From Gammaproteobacteria bacterium (GTDB lineage Bacteria > Pseudomonadota > Gammaproteobacteria > Pseudomonadales > Pseudohongiellaceae), in contig PBHS01000035.1 in assembly GCA_002719575.1 (NCBI GenBank), forward strand, positions 48,883-54,153: a stretch of 5,271 nt of DNA, written 5' to 3'. Made by a program: the position numbers and the translations under genes. Shown piece by piece: positions 1 to 5,222 of the stretch; the first letter of the stretch is position 1, and every line of letters begins with the position of its first letter. The notes beneath the pieces were generated by a model. The model did no database searches, was not told where the DNA came from, and saw nothing but the letters and a program-made list of their open reading frames with translations.

Positions 1-258
1 GGAATTCTTGTAATCTCTGAAAAAATTGAATTTTCTGATCCTGCACTGAATGAACTGGTTACCGATCTCTATTACAACTTCAAAGAGCAAATGGGCTACA
101 GTAGGAAGGAAATCTTGCAAAAACGTGCCGCGCTTAAAAATGTGCTTGTCCCCGAAACGCTTGATGGGCACCGTCGGCGCCTGGGTCATGCGGGCTTCAG
201 TCCTCTATACGTGTGGTTTCAATGTTTCAACTTTGTCTCATTCGTGGCATTTAAATGA
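1..258 (+). CDS. cmoA: CmoA, carboxy-S-adenosyl-L-methionine synthase, C-terminal part
   Basis: CmoA converts S-adenosylmethionine and prephenate into carboxy-SAM (Cx-SAM), the donor used by CmoB for tRNA wobble modification in the cytosol. Only the last 85 codons lie in the window; the gene is open at the left edge. Frame 1 reads from residue 1 through an LVISEKIEF segment (E. coli CmoA has LVLSEKFSF), then MGYSRKEILQKR, an RRRLGHAGF segment and the characteristic VWFQCFNF tail, and stops at TGA 256-258. The alignment to the E. coli C-terminus runs without a gap, from memory of that sequence. The stop overlaps the cmoB start (ATGA), so the two genes are probably co-transcribed and translationally coupled, as is usual for this pair. 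The SAM-binding core lies outside the window and cannot be judged. Confidence 0.94.
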   Translation, partial: GILVISEKIEFSDPALNELVTDLYYNFKEQMGYSRKEILQKRAALKNVLVPETLDGHRRRLGHAGFSPLYVWFQCFNFVSFVAFK

Positions 259-1244
259 CCTCCTTGAGCAATAGCGCCGCTGCGATTGAGTTTCAGGAAA
301 ACTTACTTAGCGATTCTCAAGCCAGGTTGAGTAAGCTTCTGCCTTTTATATCTCACTCATTTCTGGACAGCATCAAAAAAGGAGATTGGGCCAGATGGCG
401 ACAACGCCTTGAAAAGCTCACTTGCCACCAACCGTCTCGGATCAAAATTGGAGACAGAATAGAAATCGGCCAATCTAATGACCTTTCCAAAGCTGAAAAG
501 AATATCCTTGAAGAACAACTCAGGGAGTTCATCCCTTGGCGCAAAGGACCTTTTAATTTATTTGGTATTGAAATCGACACCGAGTGGCGCTGCGATATGA
601 AGTGGTCCCGACTCGAGCATATGATCGCACCGCTAGAGGGACGCAGGGTGCTGGATGTCGGCAGCGGCAATGGCTATTTTAGTCTGCGCATGGTGTCAGC
701 GGGAGCGGATTTAGTTGTCGGGCTGGAGCCACACATACCGTATTACGCGCAATTCTGTGCGTTACAGCGGTTTATCCCCGGCATTCCGGCAGTTCTGCTT
801 CCAATAACGCTGGAATTGATACCCAGACCGCTACCACGATTTGACACCGTGTTCTCAATGGGCGTGATTTACCATCAACGCTCACCGATCGATCACCTTC
901 TACAGCTTAAGGACTGTCTATGCAGCGGCGGCCAGCTGGTTCTCGAGACGCTAGTAGTTGATGGGCCGATCGGCTATAGCCTTGTCCCGAGAGATTGCTA
1001 CGCGCGTATGTCTAATGTCTGGTTCATCCCCAGTCTTTCAAGCATTGCACAGTGGCTAGACCGCTGTGGCTTTATCAATGTGAAGGTCATCAGTGAAAGT
1101 ACGACTGAAATGACCGAGCAACGTTCAACCGCATGGATGCCGTATAAATCTTTGGATTCCGCATTACTGGCTACCAACCCTAACCAGACCGTCGAGGGGC
1201 ACCCTTCTCCGAAGCGCGCGATTTTATTGGCTGACAAAGCCTAA
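255..1244 (+). CDS. cmoB: CmoB, tRNA U34 carboxymethyltransferase
   Basis: CmoB transfers the carboxymethyl group of Cx-SAM to 5-hydroxyuridine at tRNA position 34, giving cmo5U, which widens wobble decoding. The protein is 329 residues (E. coli 323). An N-terminal helical region is followed by WRKGPF at 95-100, IDTEWR at 107-112, a Rossmann methyltransferase core with motif I VLDVGSGNGY at 132-141, FSMGVIYH at 200-207, LETLVVDG at 230-237 and a C-terminal TVEGHPSPKRA at 312-322. K97, Y206 and R321 align, at a constant offset of six, with E. coli K91, Y200 and R315, residues linked to Cx-SAM recognition, so substrate specificity looks retained. The ATG overlaps the cmoA stop; no strong Shine-Dalgarno is seen, which fits translational coupling. 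Motif I reads GSGNG rather than the GCGSG of E. coli, a mild change. No clear intrinsic terminator follows. Confidence 0.97.
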   Translation: MTSLSNSAAAIEFQENLLSDSQARLSKLLPFISHSFLDSIKKGDWARWRQRLEKLTCHQPSRIKIGDRIEIGQSNDLSKAEKNILEEQLREFIPWRKGPFNLFGIEIDTEWRCDMKWSRLEHMIAPLEGRRVLDVGSGNGYFSLRMVSAGADLVVGLEPHIPYYAQFCALQRFIPGIPAVLLPITLELIPRPLPRFDTVFSMGVIYHQRSPIDHLLQLKDCLCSGGQLVLETLVVDGPIGYSLVPRDCYARMSNVWFIPSLSSIAQWLDRCGFINVKVISESTTEMTEQRSTAWMPYKSLDSALLATNPNQTVEGHPSPKRAILLADKA

Positions 1245-1281
1245 CCGTGGAGCAACGCTGGCAAAGAAGTTATATTTTTCT

Positions 1282-1459
1282 AAATGGGGTCAAGCCTCGC
1301 TATATAAAATGGGGGGTCTATTTCGTGACAGTGACACAACTTTTATTTCTGCTTGATACGCCAACCCGGAAAAACACGGCTTCTCATGTTACTGGTTGAC
1401 GATTGAAGCTTATTTGGTTATCACTACAAAAGGACCGTTAGGGTCACCTCTAATTTTAT
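1282..1459 (+). repeat. Degenerate GGGGTC repeats upstream of the transposase
   Basis: Two close copies of AAATGGGG(GG)TC lie at 1282-1291 and 1307-1318, and a weaker copy, GGGTCACCTCTAATTTTA, lies at 1442-1459. From memory, AAATGGGGTCAGAGT-like repeats are common around IS200-like/RAYT transposase genes in proteobacteria, so these may be decayed recognition sequences of the element. A tandem GTGACA pair at 1325-1336 sits in the same spacer. The first two copies are plainly visible; the third match and the functional link are inference. The 241-base spacer between cmoB and the transposase holds no other gene that I can see. Confidence 0.4.
1396..1424 (+). promoter_or_regulatory. Possible sigma70-type promoter of the transposase gene
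   Basis: TTGACG at 1396-1401 and TATCAC at 1419-1424 are separated by 17 bases, matching the -35 and -10 consensus at 5/6 and 4/6 positions. Transcription would start near 1431, about 55 bases before the preferred ATG. The same TTG could be read as a start codon of a longer frame, but a -35 role explains it better. Confidence 0.4.
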
Positions 1460-1475
1460 ATTATTTTGTTAAATC

Positions 1476-1480
1476 GAGAG
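1476..1480 (+). promoter_or_regulatory. Ribosome binding site deciding the transposase start
   Basis: GAGAG ends five bases before the ATG at 1486. This supports that start over the in-frame TTG at 1396, which lies 30 codons upstream and would add residues with no family similarity before the conserved MARPLRIEFP N-terminus. Confidence 0.5.
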
Positions 1481-1485
1481 CAATC

Positions 1486-2454
1486 ATGGCCAGGCCCCTT
1501 CGAATAGAATTTCCAGATGCTATTTACCATGTGTCTAACTATGGATCAGAAGGCCAACGTGTTTTCCCTTCCGCTAAGTACTATGAATCATTCTTAAAGG
1601 GGTTGGCGGAAACCTGCTCACGCCTGAATGTTGAAGTCCACTCATTCTGCTTGTTGCGCGATCAGTATCATCTTCTACTTAAAACCCCCGAAGGAAACCT
1701 AAGTCGCGTAATGCGACAAATTGACGGCATGTATACGCAGAATTACCAACGTCTGAAAGGCGTTGAGGGATCCCTTTTTCGCGGCAGGTATAAAGCAGTA
1801 CTGGTACAGGCAGATAAATACTTGTTGCCGGTGTCGCGCTACATACACTGCAAAGTGAAAAGTAAGGATCGCACAAGTTATAAATACAGCAGTTATGGCT
1901 ACTTCACTCGCAAAGCTAAGCCGCCGGTATGGTTTAAACGAGAAGAGATCTTAAAGGAAATGCAAGTCGTCGCTGCAAAGCGGGCGATGGCCTACAAGAG
2001 GTATGTTGCCAAAGAAATAGATGAAGAGACCGCCAGTTTTTATGGCAAAAAGAATCTGTCTTCTTTGATGGGGGACCCCAAGTTTAAGGCCGCTGCGAAA
2101 AGAAAGAGATCTGCAACCGCCTCACGTGGAATATCACGCGGCTTAAATGCGAAGTGGAGGCCCTCCTGCAAGAAAATAATTACAGCGGTGGCGAAGCAGT
2201 TCAAAGTATCCGAGACCAGTATTTACACAGCGGCGCGTGGGCCCGGCTCTAAGAACGTTCCGCGTTGGGTGGCCATGTACCTTTGTCAGGAGCTTTCTGC
2301 CGTGACGCTACAGTCAATCGCGAAACTATTCAAGCTTAAGCGTTATGGGACAGTATCAACGACCGTTGGAAAGTTAAAAGCCGAGTTTGTGGAGGATCCA
2401 AAGCTTCGGGCGGTTACAGAACGACTAATCAAGCGTCTTAGCAAAGGTAAATAG
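1486..2454 (+). CDS. IS200-like / REP-associated (RAYT-type) Y1 transposase with DnaA domain IV-like C-terminus; HUH site altered
   Basis: The 322-residue protein opens with MARPLRIEFPDAIYHV, the hallmark of chromosomal IS200-like/RAYT transposases, single-strand DNA nucleases with an HUH metal site and one catalytic tyrosine. Family landmarks are clear: LLLKTPEGNLSRVMRQIDG at 63-81, a GMYTQNYQRLKG segment with candidate catalytic Y83 at 81-92, SLFRGRYKA at 96-104 and SRYIH at 117-121. The metal site normally reads NHYHLL; here residues 59-64 are DQYHLL, so the first histidine is glutamine 60, while H62 remains. The asparagine usual after the tyrosine is Q88, and the NP after RYIH is missing. 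Residues 228-318, including KNVPRWVAMYLCQEL and YGTVSTTVGKL, resemble DnaA domain IV. The frame is full length without stops. It may be catalytically impaired or domesticated. It stands alone, with no accessory gene, between cmoB and convergent rpmG. Confidence 0.85.
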   Translation: MARPLRIEFPDAIYHVSNYGSEGQRVFPSAKYYESFLKGLAETCSRLNVEVHSFCLLRDQYHLLLKTPEGNLSRVMRQIDGMYTQNYQRLKGVEGSLFRGRYKAVLVQADKYLLPVSRYIHCKVKSKDRTSYKYSSYGYFTRKAKPPVWFKREEILKEMQVVAAKRAMAYKRYVAKEIDEETASFYGKKNLSSLMGDPKFKAAAKRKRSATASRGISRGLNAKWRPSCKKIITAVAKQFKVSETSIYTAARGPGSKNVPRWVAMYLCQELSAVTLQSIAKLFKLKRYGTVSTTVGKLKAEFVEDPKLRAVTERLIKRLSKGK

Positions 2455-2486
2455 CCAAGCATCTTCTACGCAGCGTCAGTGATAAT

Positions 2487-2525
2487 TTACACGCGTACAA
2501 AACCGGCGTTTGTATTTGAATGTAA
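2487..2525. terminator. Inverted repeat between convergent transposase and rpmG, possible weak terminator
   Basis: An inner stem TACAAA (2496-2501)/TTTGTA (2509-2514) is framed by an outer TTACA (2487-2491)/TGTAA (2521-2525). It lies in the 75-base space between two convergent genes, where a bidirectional terminator is expected. The stem is AT-rich and no clean T-run follows on either strand, so the role is uncertain. Confidence 0.3.
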
Positions 2526-2529
2526 GGGC

Positions 2530-2685
2530 TTATTTGATTTTAGCTTCTTTGTAAATAACATGCTTACGGACGACGGGGTCAAATTTCTTGAGTTCGATCT
2601 TATCAGGCATAGTCCGCTTGTTCTTATCTGTGGTGTAGAAGTGTCCAGTCCCTGCGCTCGACACCAGTTTAATTTTATCTCTCAT
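2530..2685 (-). CDS. rpmG: Large ribosomal subunit protein bL33
   Basis: This 51-residue basic protein of the 50S subunit starts [19 protein letters not shown], continues with KNKRT and [11 protein letters not shown], and ends YKEAKIK. That matches L33 of gammaproteobacteria almost throughout; E. coli has a few extra N-terminal residues. It has no cysteine, so it is the zinc-independent form rather than the CxxC type. The ATG is at 2683-2685, preceded by AGGGGA (2692-2697 on the minus strand), a good Shine-Dalgarno. It follows rpmB by 30 bases in the same direction and must share its promoter, the usual L28-L33 operon. In E. coli mutM comes next; here the convergent transposase does. Confidence 0.97.
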   Translation of the reverse strand: MRDKIKLVSSAGTGHFYTTDKNKRTMPDKIELKKFDPVVRKHVIYKEAKIK

Positions 2686-2715
2686 ATTAATTCCCCTAAT
2701 ATCGCGCGCCGTAAA

Positions 2716-2952
2716 CTAAACATGAAAACCCTTACCACGAATATCTGCTAGAACTGTGTCAATACCGAGTTTATCGATAGTTCGCATGCCTTTCGTTGAG
2801 ATGCGTAGCTTTACGAAGCGGTTTTCTGACTCAACCCAAAAGCGATGGGTATGTAGATTTGGAGAAAACCGACGTCGAGTCTTGTTATTCGCGTGTGAAA
2901 CGTTATTACCAGTAACAGGTTTCTTGCCGGTTACCATACATACCCTGGCCAT
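2716..2952 (-). CDS. rpmB: Large ribosomal subunit protein bL28
   Basis: The product is 78 residues, the same length as E. coli L28, a basic 50S subunit protein. Recognisable segments are [17 protein letters not shown] at 1-17, [11 protein letters not shown] at 24-34, [15 protein letters not shown] at 36-50, [10 protein letters not shown] at 52-61 and [10 protein letters not shown] at 63-72. There is a single cysteine (C5) and no CxxC pairs, so this is the zinc-independent form. The start at 2950-2952 is preceded by GAGG (2960-2963 on the minus strand) at normal spacing. It heads the rpmB-rpmG operon, behind a strong-looking promoter and an 85-base leader. Confidence 0.98.
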   Translation of the reverse strand: MARVCMVTGKKPVTGNNVSHANNKTRRRFSPNLHTHRFWVESENRFVKLRISTKGMRTIDKLGIDTVLADIRGKGFHV

Positions 2953-3008
2953 GGTTTTGCCTCATCGTGCTGGAGCGTGATTTTTTGTCAATAATTGCGG
3001 CTAGCTGA

Positions 3009-3024
3009 CCCGAGAACGCTCGGG
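3009..3024 (-). other. Hairpin in the rpmB-rpmG mRNA leader
   Basis: On the minus strand CCCGAG-CGTT-CTCGGG forms a perfect six-base-pair stem with a four-base loop, about 14-29 bases after the predicted transcription start and well upstream of the Shine-Dalgarno. No T-run follows, so it is not an intrinsic terminator. It could stabilise the 5' end of the mRNA or be a regulatory site; either is inference. Confidence 0.45.
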
Positions 3025-3043
3025 CTGGCGACGAAGAGCGCGA

Positions 3044-3072
3044 TTTATAACAAAACACCCCCCCAAGATCAA
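3044..3072 (-). promoter_or_regulatory. Sigma70-type promoter of rpmB-rpmG
   Basis: On the minus strand TTGATC (3072-3067) and TATAAA (3049-3044) are separated by exactly 17 bases. The spacer contains a run of seven G residues. The predicted start near 3037 gives a leader of about 85 bases. Position and strength fit a ribosomal protein operon. Confidence 0.75.
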
Positions 3073-3078
3073 GCCATG

Positions 3079-3109
3079 CTGAAACGGCCGCAGACATTTC
3101 AGGCCGTTT
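3079..3109. repeat. Inverted repeat AAACGGCC-N12-GGCCGTTT upstream of the rpmB promoter
   Basis: The perfect eight-base arms lie at 3082-3089 and 3102-3109. A second, overlapping pair CTGAAA (3079-3084)/TTTCAG (3097-3102) cannot form at the same time. The near arm is about 10 bases upstream of the rpmB -35 box, a position suitable for a regulator or UP-like element. No T-run follows on either strand, so a terminator role is unlikely. Confidence 0.45.
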
Positions 3110-3551
3110 AGCCTGAGCGATACCAAACCATGATCAAAAAGCAAGGAATGATTCGTTGCCCGGATTGCTCATATGTTTAATGCAGATTGCAGCCGCCTCT
3201 TTACATTGACGTCAGGCTGGCTCTATTCAGCGAGACCAAGGGGATAATTGAGGCCAAAAGCTAGTGCGAAATGATTGAAATATAATTACCCTCCTACTGC
3301 TCTCAAGGATATACGGGCGCAGCATTGACCGCACTTCTGGCAAGCTTTTCTAGATTGACAACATAGTGACAATTATAAGCATGATCGCCAAGGAAAGCGT
3401 CTATTAGCTGCCTTCCTCACAAGCTTTTAAATACTGCTTCTCTCGCCTCGCTGGAGAGCATCGTGTTCCCTGCAACTTCGTTCTGAAACGACGGATTACA
3501 AACGCCTTGTTAGGAGCCAGCCTCCGCGATCCAGCGACAGATTTTTAATTC
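3110..3551. other. Non-genic stretch at the usual radC position
   Basis: No gene is recognised on either strand and I could not find the HNHPSG metal-site motif of RadC. The whole rpmB-coaBC gap is 718 bases, about the length of a radC gene (roughly 675 bases). On the minus strand one frame from 3665 down to 3306 has only two internal stops (TAA at 3512-3510, TGA at 3419-3417) and contains protein-like stretches such as NTMLSSEAREAVFKSL and LIDAFLGDHAYNCHYVV, but I recognise no family. Small items: the palindrome TGACGTCA near 3209, CAAGCTTTT twice (near 3341 and 3420), and a 16-codon plus-strand ORF at 3130-3180. Confidence 0.5.
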
Positions 3552-3619
3552 GCCTAGCAAGTTATTTGCGAGGGAGGCCTTTTCACCCAAATTGCGCGCA
3601 GGTTTTTGACCTGCTAGGC
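3552..3619 (+). repeat. Nested, mutually exclusive inverted repeats upstream of coaBC
   Basis: GCCTAGCA (3552-3559) is the exact inverse of TGCTAGGC (3612-3619). Inside, GCAGGT-TTTTG-ACCTGC (3598-3614) is a perfect six-base-pair hairpin that shares TGC with the outer right arm, so only one structure can form at a time. The inner hairpin also covers a candidate -35 box. It could be a regulatory DNA or RNA structure or a dispersed repeat; the repeats themselves are plainly visible. Confidence 0.45.
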
Positions 3620-3635
3620 TAGCGATCTTTTTATT
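3606..3635 (+). promoter_or_regulatory. Possible promoter of coaBC
   Basis: TTGACC at 3606-3611 and TTTATT at 3630-3635, spaced 18 bases apart, match the -35 and -10 consensus at 5/6 and 4/6 positions. The start would lie near 3642, about 30 bases before the ATG. The -35 box lies inside the GCAGGT/ACCTGC hairpin. Confidence 0.4.
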
Positions 3636-3670
3636 TTGCCTGTGCCATCCCACAAGATTCGTCAGCTATC

Positions 3671-4879
3671 ATGATGAGCCTCAACAACAAGCGCATCCTG
3701 CTGGGCATAACCGGCGGCATAGCCGCCTACAAGAGCGCCGAACTCACACGTATGCTCGTCAAAGCGGGGGCCGAAATCCACGTAGCCATGACGCCTTCTG
3801 CCACTGAGTTCATCACACCCCTCACTATGCAGGCTTTGTCGGGTCATCGGGTGCATCTTGATTTACTGGATGCCGACGCCGAGGCAGGCATGGGTCACAT
3901 CGAATTGGCACGATGGGCTGATCTTATCGTCATTGCACCAGCAACGGCAGACTTCATTGCCCGAGTGACTCACGGCCAGGCAGATGACCTACTAACCACA
4001 GTTGTACTTGCCAGCATCGCTCCGATAGCAATCGCGCCGGCGATGAACCAGGCAATGTGGGGGGACGATATCACCCAAACCAATCTCAAAGCCCTTAAAA
4101 GTCGAAGCATTCACATATGGGGGCCAGCCTTCGGCGAACAGGCCTGTGGTGACATCGGCCCAGGAAGGATGATTGAGCCTCAAGAGATCGCTGAACGCTG
4201 TAGCGGATTTTTCGAAAATACCCGCCTTAACGGAATAAAAATACTCATGACCGGAGGGCCAACTCGAGAGGCGATAGACCCTGTTCGCTTCATCAGCAAC
4301 CACAGCTCAGGGAAGATGGCATTCGCCCTTGCCACAGAGGCAGCAGCAGCCGGGGCGCAAGTTACGTTGATCAGCGGGCCAGTTCATCTGACCACGCCTG
4401 ATCGGGTGAGCCGTATCGACGTAGAAAGCGCCGAGCAGATGCTAAGCGCGGTAATGGATCACATTGAAGGCGCAGACATCTTCATCGGAGTGGCTGCGGT
4501 CGCCGATTACCGGCCAGTGACAGCTGAAAAGCAAAAAATCAAAAAAACCAAAAACGACATGACTCTGACGCTTGTGAAGAACCCTGACATAATTAGTACC
4601 GTTGCGACACTTTCACCCGCCCCGATCGTCGTTGGTTTCGCGGCAGAAACCGAAAATATAGATGTAAACGGCAGGGACAAGCTGGAAAACAAAGGCCTCG
4701 ATTTATTATTTGCTAATCAGGCAACCGAAACCTTTAACAACGATGAAGTCTCAATCATCGCGCTTTCTAGTCAAAGCCAGCAAACCCTCGGTCCGGGCAG
4801 CAAGCTCAGTGTCGCGCGGCTAATGCTTGACCTAATCGCCGACCAATTAGAAAGAAAGACAAATCAACCTGAATCGTAG
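3671..4879 (+). CDS. coaBC: Bifunctional phosphopantothenoylcysteine decarboxylase / phosphopantothenate-cysteine ligase
   Basis: CoaBC (Dfp) joins 4'-phosphopantothenate to cysteine using CTP (CoaB), then decarboxylates the product to 4'-phosphopantetheine (CoaC), two steps of coenzyme A synthesis in the cytosol. The 402 residues (E. coli about 406) show both halves. CoaC comprises FMN-site GITGGIAAYK at 12-21, catalytic H76 in GMGHIELARWAD, PAMN at 123-126 and the active-site flap cysteine C159 in ACGDIGPGRM. CoaB comprises GGPTREAIDPVRFISNHSSGKM at 195-216, AAVADYRP at 275-282, a KIKKTK lysine cluster at 289-294, VKNPDI at 302-307 and VGFAAET at 321-327. All expected catalytic residues are present, so it looks active. 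The start is ATG 3671 or the adjacent ATG 3674; no strong Shine-Dalgarno is seen. It is divergent from rpmB. In E. coli dut follows; here no gene is recognised before the window ends. Confidence 0.97.
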   Translation: MMSLNNKRILLGITGGIAAYKSAELTRMLVKAGAEIHVAMTPSATEFITPLTMQALSGHRVHLDLLDADAEAGMGHIELARWADLIVIAPATADFIARVTHGQADDLLTTVVLASIAPIAIAPAMNQAMWGDDITQTNLKALKSRSIHIWGPAFGEQACGDIGPGRMIEPQEIAERCSGFFENTRLNGIKILMTGGPTREAIDPVRFISNHSSGKMAFALATEAAAAGAQVTLISGPVHLTTPDRVSRIDVESAEQMLSAVMDHIEGADIFIGVAAVADYRPVTAEKQKIKKTKNDMTLTLVKNPDIISTVATLSPAPIVVGFAAETENIDVNGRDKLENKGLDLLFANQATETFNNDEVSIIALSSQSQQTLGPGSKLSVARLMLDLIADQLERKTNQPES

Positions 4880-5103
4880 CCACCTGAAGACCTGGCGAAG
4901 CCTAGCACTGGTAGTGCACTTGCAGTAACTGAAGAGATCCAATCATCCGAATATCTTTCGCAAAAAGCGATTTTCCAAGCTTGTGTCATTCGAAGCATCG
5001 TTGAGGAGCAGGTTGCGCGTCGCTCGTGATGGCCGACTTTTAAGCCCAGATCCTTGCAGGCCCCCATAACGGACCTGAGACGTTCAGGCGTCAACATTTC
5101 CAC
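4864..5103 (-). CDS. Weak hypothetical ORF convergent with coaBC
   Basis: A GTG-initiated frame of 79 codons begins VEMLTPERLRSVMGACKDLG after the start is read as Val, and its stop lies inside the last codons of coaBC (16-base overlap). The frame stays open upstream of the GTG for about 16 further codons, to an in-frame TGA near 5154, without a better start codon. No clear ribosome binding site, signal peptide, membrane segment or known domain is seen. The N-terminal half looks protein-like, while the last residues only mirror the coaBC 3' end. It could be a gene fragment, a relic or chance. I do not recognise it. Confidence 0.2.
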   Translation of the reverse strand: MEMLTPERLRSVMGACKDLGLKVGHHERRATCSSTMLRMTQAWKIAFCERYSDDWISSVTASALPVLGFARSSGGYDSG

Positions 5104-5155
5104 GTTCGAAGCCGCAAATAAAACGCCCTGAAGCGCATAAAAAATAGTTAAAGCC

Positions 5156-5171
5156 CTGATTCAGAAATCAG
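5156..5171. repeat. CTGATT-CAGA-AATCAG hairpin
   Basis: A perfect six-base-pair stem with a four-base loop, flanked by near-repeats AAAGCCCTGA (5150-5159) and AAAGGCCCTGA (5174-5184). On the minus strand a T-rich stretch follows only after a gap of several bases, so a terminator is doubtful. Confidence 0.35.
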
Positions 5172-5202
5172 ATAAAGGCCCTGAACTGATATTTGCCAGA
5201 AG

Positions 5203-5222
5203 TACGCGCGTAGTTTTACTAC
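5203..5222. repeat. TACGCGCGTA palindrome overlapping a GTAGT/ACTAC hairpin
   Basis: TACGCGCGTA (5203-5212) is a perfect ten-base palindrome. It overlaps GTAGT-TTT-ACTAC (5210-5222). Another palindrome, TTTAGCTAAA, lies at 5230-5239. Such a cluster in non-genic DNA could be protein binding sites for a gene beyond the window; no function can be assigned. Confidence 0.35.

Noticed and set aside
50..274. Overlapping 74-codon plus-strand frame at the left end
   Set aside because: Out of frame with the well matched CmoA C-terminus and the cmoB start; a shadow frame.
1396..1485. N-terminal extension of the transposase from TTG 1396
   Set aside because: The conserved family N-terminus MARPLRIEFP starts at ATG 1486 with a ribosome binding site, and TTGACG at 1396 is better explained as a -35 box.
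2573..2584. Extra GGGGTCAAATTT copy resembling the transposase repeats
   Set aside because: It lies inside the conserved coding sequence of rpmG (KKFDPVV) and is explained by that protein.
2756..2980. 74-codon plus-strand frame opposite rpmB
   Set aside because: Antisense to the conserved L28 gene.
3130..3180. 16-codon plus-strand ORF with a CPDC motif
   Set aside because: Too short, without a good ribosome binding site; a single CxxC is easily a chance occurrence.
3355..3378. Promoter TTGACA...TATAAG
   Set aside because: The spacer is only 13 bases and no gene follows.
3495..3520. integron attC-like end (AACGCCTTGTTAGG)
   Set aside because: Only one half resembles an attC site; no matching inverted partner and no cassette or integrase is seen nearby.
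4958..4974. Intrinsic terminator TCGC-AAAAA-GCGA-TTTT after coaBC
   Set aside because: Only a four-base stem and a short T-run about 80 bases after the stop; too weak to call.
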